64,000 nt of DNA. It comes from CAZGMJ01 sp964526785. GTDB taxonomy: Bacteria > Planctomycetota > Phycisphaerae > Sedimentisphaerales > Anaerobacaceae. The position numbers and the translations under genes were made by a program. The stretch spans positions 1 through 64,000 of the forward strand of contig CAZGMJ010000018.1 of assembly GCA_964526785.1 (NCBI GenBank). The letters are read 5' to 3'. The notes beneath the pieces are model-generated. The model made no database searches. It saw only the letters and a list, made by a program, of their open reading frames with translations, and was not told the origin of the DNA. Below are positions 41,633 to 49,704 of this stretch, piece by piece; within the stretch, counting starts at the first letter, position 1; every line of letters starts with the position of its first letter.

Positions 41633-42328
41633 CCGTGTGTCCTCCGCAGGATGTTGTTGCATGGGAGCGTTTTGTGGTTGCGAGCCGAATCAATGCGTTG
41701 TGCGAGCTTTTCTCCATAAGTCCGTTATTGATTTGTATGTGCTGTTCTGTAAATAACAAACTCTAAACATTCTATCCGTATAGACGCAGCCTGCAAGCAT
41801 TTTGTTCAGTAGTTATTAAACTTTTCTTCGGGACGGCCCGGCGATATGCGAGCAAACCGCAGATTTGGGGCAGCTAAAGGCCGATTCGGCCACGAAAAAA
41901 AATTGTGCGGATCACTCGAACTTTTCTCTCGTGAGCACATTTGCTGTGAGATAGTTTTCGCTTTGTGCACAATCGAGACGTTTGTTTTCGCCATGCCTGC
42001 ACAGGCAGGCGGCTGTCGGTCGGCCTGTGGTGATGAGGGATGGAGGTTCGGGGTGTCCTGTGGCAGGTTGGTCTATTGCGTGCGCCGTGGCGCGGATGGG
42101 GTGATATGCGCGGGTTCTTGTGCGGATGTGGTATTTCCTGGCGGGGTCTTCGGCAAAAAAGATGTGAAGCGAAACGGAATGTATCCGGGTGAGACGCCTT
42201 TCGAGTTCTTGCGGCAACTTCCGATAAGGTTGCGGCTGTGCCGGCTTGAGTCGCGGTTCTACAGTTTTGCACGGCGGGAGCTAACGATCGTGCAGGGATA
42301 TTCAGGTGACATACAAGTGCGAATTTGG
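41633..42328. other. Intergenic region upstream of the accessory operon, no gene seen
   Basis: About 700 bases between divergent transcription units. It contains AT-rich stretches (around 41750-41830 and 41895-41960) likely to carry the minus-strand operon promoter, but no convincing -35/-10 pair was identified. The plus-strand frames here have no recognisable product. Confidence 0.4.
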
Positions 42329-42357
42329 TTGACTTGCCATGTTAAATTGGGTAAAAT
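42329..42357 (+). promoter_or_regulatory. Promoter with conserved GTTAARWTRGG spacer element (copy 1)
   Basis: TTGACT at 42329-42334 and TAAAAT at 42352-42357, 17-base spacer ending GTTAAATTGGG. The same spacer element at the same distance occurs at 46199 and 51290. It lies 114 bases before the PEP-CTERM gene at 42471. Confidence 0.65.
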
Positions 42358-42470
42358 GCAAACACAATCGAAATGGGGCGGCAGTGAATATCTGACGTGC
42401 GGAACACAACGGTTTGGCGACCGGCATATCAGAGACAACTGTCGGCATTTCAATCCGGGGGTGATGGACA

Positions 42471-42755
42471 ATGCAGTATAGAGCGAAGATTTTTCTGGTT
42501 ATCTGTATCGCGGCACTTGCCGTATCTTCTTCGTCTGCGCTTGCGGCGTTTCGGCCGCGGATTTCGGACAGCAGCCTGCCGAACGAGGCGTACGTCGTTG
42601 ATCCCGGTCAGATCGACGTGACACCTCCACCCTTCGCACACGATAATGCGATCGGGGTGCAGGGTATCAACCACCTGCCGGAGCCGGCGACCATATTGCT
42701 GCTGGGGATCGTGTCACTCGCCTTCGTCGGCGGCAATCGGCGAACCGAGCAGTGA
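42471..42755 (+). CDS. Short PEP-CTERM protein
   Basis: A 94-residue exported protein: signal peptide IFLVICIAALAVSSSSALAA, a short polar mature part (SDSSLPNEAYVVDPGQIDVT) and a C-terminal PEP-CTERM signal LPEPATILLLGIVSLAFVGG followed by basic residues. The mature chain between the two signals is only about 40 residues. A GGGGGTGA tract precedes the ATG. It is the first of three PEP-CTERM genes in a row; the conserved-spacer promoter at 42329 probably drives it. Function unknown; likely processed by an exosortase encoded elsewhere. Confidence 0.8.
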   Translation: MQYRAKIFLVICIAALAVSSSSALAAFRPRISDSSLPNEAYVVDPGQIDVTPPPFAHDNAIGVQGINHLPEPATILLLGIVSLAFVGGNRRTEQ

Positions 42756-42855
42756 TATGCTGTCTGACAATTCCGAGATGCGGGCGATGGGACGAGATTA
42801 CACCTTGTTATGCAAAGAGATAATGCGATTGGTATCAGTTTTGGGGGATTCTAAA

Positions 42856-43626
42856 ATGCGTAGATTTTCACGAAAAGGACGTAGTGCGGTTGCGGCGGCG
42901 GTTCTGTTGCTGACGGCAGCACTCAGCGGGAACGCAACGGCCGAGATTCTGGGGACGATCGATCTCGTTCACGACGGCTATGGTGCGTCGAATGTCGTCG
43001 ATGTGTGGGGCGGCGGTCTGTCTGAGGCCACTATCGGCGTCGGACTGAATGTGCTGAACAAGAGCGACGGCACGGGAGAGGGAGAGTTCTGGGGCGATGG
43101 TCCGATCCCTGCATTCTGCATAGAATTGTCGGAGGCCATTCCGGAAGATGACATCTATCCGTACGATGTTGTACCCGTCAGCGACGCGCAGAATCCGACG
43201 ACATTCCTTGGCGGTACGATCGGCACGGCCAAGGCGGACTACATCAGCGAGCTGTGGGGGCGCTTCTACGATCCGACGTGGGCGCAGCCCGGTCCGTATT
43301 TGCCGGTGACCGACGATGCGGCAGCGGCGTTTGCGGCGGCCATCTGGGAGATCGTGTACGAGGATCTACCCGGTTCGCCGGCAAGCTGGGATGTGGCATC
43401 GGATGGGACAGCCGGACCGCTCGGATTCAGGATCGAGGGGATTGATGTCAACCGGGCCAATACATGGCTGCATTCGCTCGACGGCCAGGGGCCTCACGCG
43501 GACTTGCGGGCGTTTGCATACAACGGCGCGCAGGATTTCGTGGCCCAGGTGCCGGAGCCGGCGACGATTGTGATCCTGGGCATCGGAGCGGCGAGCCTGG
43601 TGCGTCGGCGAAGAGTGCGGCAATAA
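42856..43626 (+). CDS. PEP-CTERM sorting domain protein, paralogue of 26230-26955
   Basis: A 256-residue exported protein. The start at 42856 has GGGGGA seven bases upstream; the frame is open upstream but only this start gives a signal peptide (SAVAAAVLLLTAALSGNATA). The mature part has PAFCIELSEAIPEDDIYPYD, DYISELWGRFYDP and AAIWEIVYEDLPG, blocks shared with the PEP-CTERM protein at 26230, and a C-terminal VPEPATIVILGIGAASLVRR. An invariant Cys in the CIEL block is a candidate functional residue. It is 100 bases after the short PEP-CTERM gene and could be in the same transcript. Confidence 0.88.
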   Translation: MRRFSRKGRSAVAAAVLLLTAALSGNATAEILGTIDLVHDGYGASNVVDVWGGGLSEATIGVGLNVLNKSDGTGEGEFWGDGPIPAFCIELSEAIPEDDIYPYDVVPVSDAQNPTTFLGGTIGTAKADYISELWGRFYDPTWAQPGPYLPVTDDAAAAFAAAIWEIVYEDLPGSPASWDVASDGTAGPLGFRIEGIDVNRANTWLHSLDGQGPHADLRAFAYNGAQDFVAQVPEPATIVILGIGAASLVRRRRVRQ

Positions 43627-43694
43627 GCCGCCGCGGGCTTCGTTACGAACGCGCTTTTTCGACAAGCGTCAACACCGAGGGGGGTGAAGAGAAA

Positions 43695-44330
43695 ATGACA
43701 GGCAGAATATCTATGGCGGCCGGGGTTCTTTTCGGCATATGCTCTCTGGCGATGAGCGGGCCGATGGTGGACGGCGGGTATGAGGCAGCAGAGATGTGGC
43801 GGCGTCCGGCCCCCGCCGAGCGCAACGGGCACCACGGCTGCATCAGCAAGGTCGATGAGCCGATACTGCTCCATCGCGACTCGAACACCGGCCAGTTTTA
43901 TGTCAGCACCGGCGAATTGCAGCACGGCGTCCAGTCCAGCTTTCCGCTGGCGGACGTAGACCAGCGGGCGGTACTGGAGTTCATCCTCGACGAATTGCTG
44001 CGTGATCCCAATGACGCCGGGCCCGAAATGCCGCCGGCCGGTGGAGGGGGAGCGCCTTCGACGAACAGTTTATTTGCTTCGAACGGCGACGCCGGCTATG
44101 GCAGCGCGCTGCCTCTGATGGCGGTGCCGACAGCTACGAATCGTACGGCAACGGGACCGGTCACAACGGACCGGCAGTTTGCGGCCGCTCCGGTTCCGGT
44201 ATCCGATATCATCGTGACGCCGAGTCCGGGCGGTTCGACCGAGGGTTCGGCCCCAATCCCGGAGCCCGCGACGTTTGTTCTGCTGGCAGGCGGTGCGGCG
44301 ATGCTGCGACGACGAAAACGAAACACATGA
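43695..44330 (+). CDS. PEP-CTERM protein with low-complexity linker
   Basis: A 211-residue exported protein: signal peptide GRISMAAGVLFGICSLAMSG, a unique region (DSNTGQFYVSTGELQHGVQS), a helix with DVDQRAVLEFILDELLRDPN and a low-complexity Gly/Ala/Thr/Pro linker. It ends with IPEPATFVLLAGGAAMLRRR, the PEP-CTERM signal. A GGGGGGTGAAG site lies upstream of the ATG. It is the third PEP-CTERM gene in succession and is followed by a strong hairpin at 44342-44372. Function unknown. Confidence 0.82.
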   Translation: MTGRISMAAGVLFGICSLAMSGPMVDGGYEAAEMWRRPAPAERNGHHGCISKVDEPILLHRDSNTGQFYVSTGELQHGVQSSFPLADVDQRAVLEFILDELLRDPNDAGPEMPPAGGGGAPSTNSLFASNGDAGYGSALPLMAVPTATNRTATGPVTTDRQFAAAPVPVSDIIVTPSPGGSTEGSAPIPEPATFVLLAGGAAMLRRRKRNT

Positions 44331-44341
44331 CATTTGTCCAG

Positions 44342-44372
44342 ACGGGCGTCGGTCTCGCCAACCGACGCCCGT
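44342..44372 (+). terminator. Strong hairpin after the PEP-CTERM gene trio
   Basis: ACGGGCGTCGGT pairs perfectly with ACCGACGCCCGT across a 7-base loop, 12 bases after the stop. No T run follows (CCCCCC instead), so it may stabilise the 3' end rather than terminate. Confidence 0.5.
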
Positions 44373-44599
44373 TCCCCCCTACTGTGGGCGTCTATTGTTA
44401 CAGGGCAGAAGAGGGAGGGCGCTTCGAGAACTGTATTTCCGGTATGCTCTCGGAGATTACCACGGATTCGAGGGCCGGTCGCCAGGATCGGCCCATTTCT
44501 TGTCGGTACGCGTTTGTTTCGTATACTTTAGTTGTCCGGACACGTAGAAGGAATTACATCACACCATTTGCAATATAGCTATCCTGATGGGGGTGCTAT

Positions 44600-45175
44600 A
44601 TGTCTCGCCCGAAAACACGCCGCGGCGTTGTGCTGGTGGCCGTGGTCTTTTTGCTCATTTTCTCGGCTCTGGGTGTCAGCATGGTTGCCATGACCGGGAC
44701 CAACGCGCAGATCGCGCACAATCACCGCAAGATGAATCGTGCCTTCAGTTCGGCTGAATCCGGCCATGGCGTTATGCGTTACTGGCTCAAATCGGTAAGC
44801 ATGCCAAGCACAACGCCGACGTCAGATTACTTCACTGAGATTGTTAATGACGTACAAGTTGCTCTTTCTTCGAACAGCATAACAAATGTGGTTCTCCAGG
44901 ACGACGGCTCGGTTCCAACGGTTCCACTCGATTCCGGGATTCACACAGACTTTCATGGACAGATGTCGATCGATCCAAGCCTGCCGGCCGTACTCCAGGT
45001 GCAGGTAACGGGCACGAACCAGAACATAGACAGCAAGATTAAGACAGGCTTTGTCGTTGGACCATACGAACATCCGATCTTCAATTACGATGGATTTCGA
45101 CCGAGTCAAGAGTTCGAAGATACCGGCGGGTTTCGATACGCTGCGGGTGCTGCACTACGATCCGCCGTCGCATGA
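44600..45175 (+). CDS. PilX-like pilus assembly protein, probably truncated
   Basis: A 191-residue frame. It opens like PilX/type IV minor-pilin accessory proteins: RRGVVLVAVVFLLIFSALGV, then NHRKMNRAFSSAESG, where PilX N-termini insert into the membrane. The middle (LQVQVTGTNQNIDSKIKTGF) is plausible for a periplasmic domain. From about residue 155 the frame loses protein character, while another frame reads MDFDRVKSSKIPAG and HYDPPSHEIVH to a stop at 45188. A frameshift or deletion near 45085 has therefore probably joined two gene parts. The family's usual length is several hundred residues. The GGGGGTGC upstream of the ATG supports this start. Confidence 0.55.
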   Translation: MSRPKTRRGVVLVAVVFLLIFSALGVSMVAMTGTNAQIAHNHRKMNRAFSSAESGHGVMRYWLKSVSMPSTTPTSDYFTEIVNDVQVALSSNSITNVVLQDDGSVPTVPLDSGIHTDFHGQMSIDPSLPAVLQVQVTGTNQNIDSKIKTGFVVGPYEHPIFNYDGFRPSQEFEDTGGFRYAAGAALRSAVA

Positions 45176-45221
45176 AATCGTTCACTAAGGTTACGGGTAG
45201 TGATGGGAAGTGAGAGCCGCC

Positions 45222-45305
45222 ATGAGTCGGCAGGAATTGGTAATAGGCCTCGGTATTCTGGCGATAGGAACGCTGGTTATCGTGCTGGTGTTCCTGTATG
45301 GATGA
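45222..45305 (+). CDS. 27-residue single-pass membrane peptide
   Basis: The short ORF MSRQELVIGLGILAIGTLVI continues VLVFLYG and stops at 45303-45305. It is almost wholly hydrophobic after five residues, like small membrane regulatory peptides or toxin-like peptides. GGGAAGTGAGAG lies about ten bases before the ATG. It follows the disrupted PilX-like gene and may be its operon partner. It is too short for family assignment; coding is inferred from the compact start, hydrophobic body and ribosome-binding site. Confidence 0.45.
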   Translation: MSRQELVIGLGILAIGTLVIVLVFLYG

Positions 45306-45527
45306 TTCCCGAGACCGGAATCGAGGTTTGCCTGAGTACGCTGAGTTGTGCGGGAGCATCGGGGCGCCGGTTGCGGCCGGCGCAGATGCGGGGGGAGGTT
45401 CTTCAGGCCAAACCGGTTTTGGGGAAGGCTAGGTTACGAGCCGCCCGCACCATTCGCTCCCAATGCAACAGTGAGAAAACGGGCGGCTCGTATGCGACTC
45501 TTGCAGAGACTCAGGAGGCTTTGTCTG

Positions 45528-45782
45528 CTACTGGTGGTGATGCTCGGGATTGAGGGCGAGTCTCTTACGGAAGAGAAAGACAATCACGCCCAGGGCAATC
45601 AGGCCCACAAAGCCGTTGTCGCCCAGAGTGCTCAGCAGCGAGGTCAGGTTCGCGACCACACCGCCGAAGAAGGGTACGCCCTGGCCGAACAGTATCTCGA
45701 CGACGATGCCCAGAGCGAGCAGCAGCAAAAAGATCTCCGTGATTTCAGCAATCCATTTCTTGATTTCCTGTAGGTACTGCAT
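45528..45782 (-). CDS. Small two-helix membrane protein with His-rich tail
   Basis: An 84-residue protein with hydrophobic segments at about 14-38 (TEIFLLLLALGIVVEILFGQ) and 54-72 (GDNGFVGLIALGVIVFLFRK), a charged N-terminus (MQYLQEIKKWIAE) and the end NPEHHHQ. TAAGGAG lies eight bases before the ATG at 45782, so the gene is well supported. No family name is recalled; similar small proteins occur in planctomycetes. A transport or regulatory role cannot be deduced. Confidence 0.6.
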   Translation of the reverse strand: MQYLQEIKKWIAEITEIFLLLLALGIVVEILFGQGVPFFGGVVANLTSLLSTLGDNGFVGLIALGVIVFLFRKRLALNPEHHHQ

Positions 45783-46198
45783 TGCGGACTCTCCTTAATC
45801 ATTGAGTACCATTGCAAAACGACACGCTAGTAGTGATCCAGATAGTATTTTCGGCTCTACTTTAGCTTTTTCTTTAAGGTTGCACCGCGTGGATTACAAG
45901 CCTTTGCCGGCCCGGCAGAGCATTTGGGGCTCGGCTGCCCTCCAGGTGCGGGTGTGATGTGCGTTTTTCAGGCTGATATCGGCCCTCAAGGGCATTGGTG
46001 TGGTTCGCAGTGCCCGGACGGCGCTGCTATATGCCGCCGAGAAAATGCGTGCATTTTGTTCTTGTTCACCATCAGAGGCCCAAAAAAGGCAGCCAGTCGG
46101 GAGGTGCCAAGAGCCGCGATAGGCATCAATTAACGCGGATAGACCGCAAGAGAAGTCTGCTGTCATCCGCATGTTCCGGTACAAGCGGCTCTCCAAAC
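45783..46198. other. Intergenic region, nothing recognised
   Basis: About 415 bases between the minus-strand membrane protein and the promoter at 46199. No frame with a recognisable product or ribosome-binding site. Confidence 0.4.
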
Positions 46199-46227
46199 TT
46201 GACATTCGATGTTAAAATGGGTAAGAT
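46199..46227 (+). promoter_or_regulatory. Promoter with conserved GTTAARWTRGG spacer element (copy 2), giving a leaderless mRNA
   Basis: TTGACA at 46199-46204 and TAAGAT at 46222-46227 with a 17-base spacer ending GTTAAAATGGG. The ATG at 46234 is seven bases after the -10, where transcription would start. Confidence 0.7.
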
Positions 46228-46233
46228 ATACTC

Positions 46234-46407
46234 ATGGCTTCGGAGGTACTATCGTTTGTACTGAGGGTGGTGTTGGTTGCCTGTGTCTGGGCCTTCACCT
46301 GGCAGGTGGTGGAGCCCAGGACACAGGGCTTGCGCATCGTTCGCGCAGCACTGCTGGTCGTTGGGCTGCTGGTTGTTTTCGGCGCTCTGCGCGTTGCGGG
46401 GATTTAG
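46234..46407 (+). CDS. 57-residue membrane protein on a probable leaderless transcript
   Basis: MASEVLSFVLRVVLVACVWA begins the product, followed by FTWQVVEPRTQGLRIVRAAL and LVVGLLVVFGALRVAGI, then TAG at 46405-46407. It has two hydrophobic segments (about 7-22 and 38-55) joined by a basic loop. No Shine-Dalgarno site is present because the promoter's -10 box lies only seven bases upstream, so transcription should start at or next to the A of the ATG. It is too short to place in a family. Codon use is like the neighbours and the frame has no internal stop, which supports coding. Confidence 0.6.
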   Translation: MASEVLSFVLRVVLVACVWAFTWQVVEPRTQGLRIVRAALLVVGLLVVFGALRVAGI

Positions 46408-46769
46408 AGCGGCTGCGGGATTCCGCTGCATTCAAGCAGCGTGGTCCATCTCGTGCATCCACTTGCGGCGACTATCTACGGCCGGGCTGTTTCATTCCTC
46501 ATGTTCTCTTGCGGGACGGGTCGAGCAGGAGTCCCTATCGCTTGTTTTCGGTGCGAGCATTACTGTGACGCACGCCGGTTGGGCGCCGAGATTTCTTCGA
46601 CATGTGTCGGCCGAAGTCAGAGCTGCGAATGTTGTGCCGAGGTGCGGTTCGTATTTGGCGAGCCGTCGGGAGATTGGCGGAGCAGTCGAAGGGAGCGGGC
46701 AAGCGGCCGCGTGTACTGTGCTGCGGAAAACTACGTAGTTGCCACAATAGACATGTGCGGCCCGGCCAG
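46408..46769. other. Intergenic region, nothing recognised
   Basis: About 360 bases after the small membrane gene. The overlapping frames on both strands have no recognisable protein and no good ribosome-binding site. Confidence 0.35.
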
Positions 46770-46911
46770 TATAATTCCTACAACTCTATCGCTCGAATTA
46801 TGGAGGTTGTGGCAGAATGCCTGGACGAAGTCTGGCCCGTTCCGGGTAAGCGCGCAAAATCATGACCTCTGCACAAGTCTGGCCCCGGCGGAGGCTCCGG
46901 GGCTTTCTTTT
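46770..46911 (+). ncRNA. Short transcript candidate with intrinsic terminator (sRNA or 21-residue peptide)
   Basis: A TATAAT box at 46770-46775 (possible -35 TAGACA at 46749) is followed about 100 bases later by the terminator GCCCCGG/CCGGGGC (46882-46903) and TTTCTTTTT. The transcript could fold through TTGTGGCAGA with TCTGCACAA. It also contains a 21-codon frame, MEVVAECLDEVWPVPGKRAK plus Ser, at 46800-46865, without a ribosome-binding site. Whether it acts as RNA or peptide, or merely terminates convergent transcription, is open. Confidence 0.4.
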
Positions 46912-46930
46912 TGCGCTGCCGGCAGGATGT

Positions 46931-49375
46931 CTACGGTTGTTGCCAGAGCCAGTTGCCTGCAATGGCCGCCATATCCCGGAAATCGACCGTCGTGTTGCGA
47001 TCCACATCGGCCGGCATGGGGGAGCCAAAAGTCAGCCAGTGTTCGGCAAGGGCGCGGATATCCAGCAGGTCGACCAGTCCGTCGGCGGTAACGTCTGCTG
47101 CATTGCCCGGTCCGGCATCGAGCGACATGGCGGCCTCAGGGGTGCCGCCGTAGGCTCCCATGTTTACTGCTGCGCCGTGCGGCCACAATTCCATCCGCCA
47201 GTCGATGCCATCAAAACGCCATGGTGAGTTCGGCTCGCTCACAGTATAGTCGGTGCCGGCGTCGATACACGAGCTGGTCGTGCTGTCGATTTGCCAGCTT
47301 TGTGCAACGGGATCCCACCGGCCGATCTCGGATTGCAGATGGAAGTCCGCATTGGCGGTATCGACGAAAAGCGGATCGACATCGATATTGCCCCGGCCCC
47401 AGGTTACGGTTGAGTTGGCGGAGACCGACAGCGCGGCCCGGCCGCCTTCGACGCTGGAGTGCATTACCGTGACGTTGGAGCCGCGGTCTTCGTCGTAGGG
47501 ACTGTCCGTCAGAGCCATTGGGGTGGGACAGTTGCGAATAATGCAGTTGACGACTGTGGCTGTGCCGCTTCCGGGATAGAGGCAATAGGGCGGCCCCCAG
47601 CGGCCGGTGTGATCGAAGAAGCGAATGCCTCGACCGCAGTCGAAGATGGTATTGTTAACCAGCAGGGCGTTGCATTGATTCTGCACGGCGATGCCGGCGC
47701 TGGAGCAGTCGTAGATGAGGTTGTTGATCAGCACGGGCGAGCACTTGTCGCGCAGGACAATGCCGTGGTCGTCACTGCCTGCGATGATATTGCCGATCAG
47801 AACAGCCGAGCAGCGAGTGGGGTTTATCATGTCGTCGTGGTGCGGATCAATCATGACGTTGTTGCGGATTAACGGGGCCGGATCGCTTTCTCCGTACAGG
47901 TCGATATCGTCGTTGTCACCGTTGTGCCCGGTGAAGTAGCAGTCCTCGACCAGCACATAGGAAAAGCGCGTGTGTATGCCCTGGCCTATTCCGATGAAGG
48001 TGCAGCCGGATATATGGGCCATGGCCGGTCCCGGATGCTCCGGGTCGTCGGATATGATAGCAATGGCGTCGCCGGAGCCGCGGATCCCCTCGTCGGGAAG
48101 GTTTTGAAATGCACAGTGTTCGATATCGAGGCGGCAGGCAAGGGCGACGATCGCCTCGTGGTAGTTGCGATTCGGCAGCGGCGTCTCAGGGTTGCAGTCG
48201 TTGTCGTAGTAGTCCTTATGGTCGCCCTCACAATCAGCGTATTCGAAAATGCAGTGACTCAGGCGGCTGTCGTCGGATTCAATGAACGTAAGCGACCGCC
48301 ATCTGGCCGCATCGTCGTAGCGGGTGAAGCGAATCGGCTGGGTCTCGGTTCCTTCGGCGATACATCGGCCGTAAACACTTATCGACACGCCGTCCTGCAT
48401 CAGTACGTGCGTTCCGGGTTTTATGGTCAGAGTGCCGCCGACAGGGACGACGAGGTCGCTTTCAAGTACGACCGCCCCGGCCCACACAGAGTCGCCGGCC
48501 AGTTCGCCGCCGAGGTAATTGGCGGGCGGGATGTAGAGCAGTTCGATGGAACCGGTATCCACCGCAGCAAGTTCAGTGTCACGCGCTTCGGCAACAACGG
48601 TGTTCAGTCCGTCTGCGAGCGTGATATCAGCAGACCAGGCACCGGTAGTCGAGTTGAAGGCCGCATCGACGCCGGCCACCACTACGCTGACTGCGTTGAC
48701 GGCATTGGTTGTGCCTGTCAGTGTGATGTTTCGGCCTGGAACGACCCACGTTTGCCCGATCTGCACGGCGGCGCCGGAACTCCGCAATGCGGGCGAGAGG
48801 GAGAAGTCACTGCTTCCGGAAGAGGTGTTGTGCCCCTCGATTGCCAGTACGTTCAGGCCGGGGGTGAGCAATTGGCCGGCATTTCCAAGCGATATGATCT
48901 CCGGCGTACCGGCTTCATGCGATGAAGCCGTAGTTTCGTAGGTGGCCGGACCGTCCGGCATGTGGCGCCGCGCCACTTCATTTCCATTGAGCCATGCGAT
49001 GAACCCGTCATCATAGTCGATCAGCAACTCGATGTTCACATCGGTTGCGGGCTGCGGAACGGAAAACGTCTTGCGAATGTAGACTGCAACATAACGATCT
49101 TCCATATCCTCCAGAACGGTTGCATCATCGCCGTCGCCGTATCCAAACCCGGCGGTTCCCGTTTCCCACCCCGAATCGTTGAAGTCGACATGAGTCCATC
49201 GATCAGGTTCGGTACCTGGTGCAGTTATACCTCGAAAGAACCGCCACGTCGCAGCCGGTTCGATGTACGTGGTCGAGCCGGATGCGAGGTTGACAGTCAT
49301 CGCCGCAAGTCTATTCCAGGCCGAGAGCAGGCAAAGCAGAAAAAACAGTATTCGTTTAGCATCAACTCGTATCAT
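46931..49375 (-). CDS. Large secreted beta-helix protein with C-terminal dockerin-like repeats
   Basis: An 814-residue exported protein. It has a signal peptide (ILFFLLCLLSAWNRLAAM) and an N-terminal jelly-roll region of about 180 residues (WRFFRGITAPGTEPDRWTHV, LLIDYDDGFIAWLNGNEVAR). An Ig-like segment (ITLTGTTNAVNAVSVVVAGV) follows, then a right-handed beta-helix from about residue 290 (GTLTIKPGTHVLMQDGVSIS, DDHGIVLRDKCSPVLINNLI, AGIAVQNQCNALLVNNTIFD). The C-terminus holds two dockerin-type calcium repeats: DVTADGLVDLLDIRALAEHW and DVDRNTTVDFRDMAAIAGNW. Beta-helix proteins of this type are polysaccharide lyases or binding proteins; catalytic residues are not identifiable. AGGAG lies six bases before the ATG at 49375. 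Dockerin-like tails in planctomycetes are not known to form cellulosomes. Confidence 0.85.
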   Translation of the reverse strand: MIRVDAKRILFFLLCLLSAWNRLAAMTVNLASGSTTYIEPAATWRFFRGITAPGTEPDRWTHVDFNDSGWETGTAGFGYGDGDDATVLEDMEDRYVAVYIRKTFSVPQPATDVNIELLIDYDDGFIAWLNGNEVARRHMPDGPATYETTASSHEAGTPEIISLGNAGQLLTPGLNVLAIEGHNTSSGSSDFSLSPALRSSGAAVQIGQTWVVPGRNITLTGTTNAVNAVSVVVAGVDAAFNSTTGAWSADITLADGLNTVVAEARDTELAAVDTGSIELLYIPPANYLGGELAGDSVWAGAVVLESDLVVPVGGTLTIKPGTHVLMQDGVSISVYGRCIAEGTETQPIRFTRYDDAARWRSLTFIESDDSRLSHCIFEYADCEGDHKDYYDNDCNPETPLPNRNYHEAIVALACRLDIEHCAFQNLPDEGIRGSGDAIAIISDDPEHPGPAMAHISGCTFIGIGQGIHTRFSYVLVEDCYFTGHNGDNDDIDLYGESDPAPLIRNNVMIDPHHDDMINPTRCSAVLIGNIIAGSDDHGIVLRDKCSPVLINNLIYDCSSAGIAVQNQCNALLVNNTIFDCGRGIRFFDHTGRWGPPYCLYPGSGTATVVNCIIRNCPTPMALTDSPYDEDRGSNVTVMHSSVEGGRAALSVSANSTVTWGRGNIDVDPLFVDTANADFHLQSEIGRWDPVAQSWQIDSTTSSCIDAGTDYTVSEPNSPWRFDGIDWRMELWPHGAAVNMGAYGGTPEAAMSLDAGPGNAADVTADGLVDLLDIRALAEHWLTFGSPMPADVDRNTTVDFRDMAAIAGNWLWQQP

Positions 49376-49630
49376 AACCTGCTCCTCCGGCACCGTGTGC
49401 GGCATGCATCAGTATGCACATCGTTTCCTGCACTATTGGCCGATGGTTCATCGCGGTGGTGCGCACACCACATCTGTACGTCAGAACCTGCTCATAGAAT
49501 TATACCGGATTTGATGCTGCAAACCAAGGACCGGGGCCGTCTGACGCGGGTAGTATGAAGAAAAGTCGACCTTGTCTTTTGGAGTTGGGCCATGCATTTC
49601 GTATGTTTTAGACAGTGAAAAGGACGCGGC

Positions 49631-49698
49631 GGGAGAGGTCGTAATTGCGGGAGAGATAGTAGTTATCGGAGAGACACTGACTACTAAAGAGAGGAGGA
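49631..49698 (+). repeat. Purine-rich imperfect repeats in the leader of the 49705 gene
   Basis: GGGAGAG occurs at 49631 and 49649, CGGAGAGA near 49667 and AGAGAGGAGGA at 49687-49697, spaced by about 18-20 bases with similar following sequence (GTAATT, TAGTAGTTAT). The last copy contains the ribosome-binding site. The GGA cores could bind a CsrA-type protein or a CU-rich RNA. Confidence 0.55.
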
Positions 49699-49704
49699 TG
49701 TATT

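Noticed and set aside
41846..42481. 211-codon plus-strand frame upstream of the PEP-CTERM genes
   Set aside because: No protein family character, and it contains the promoter at 42329 and runs past the start of the real gene at 42471.
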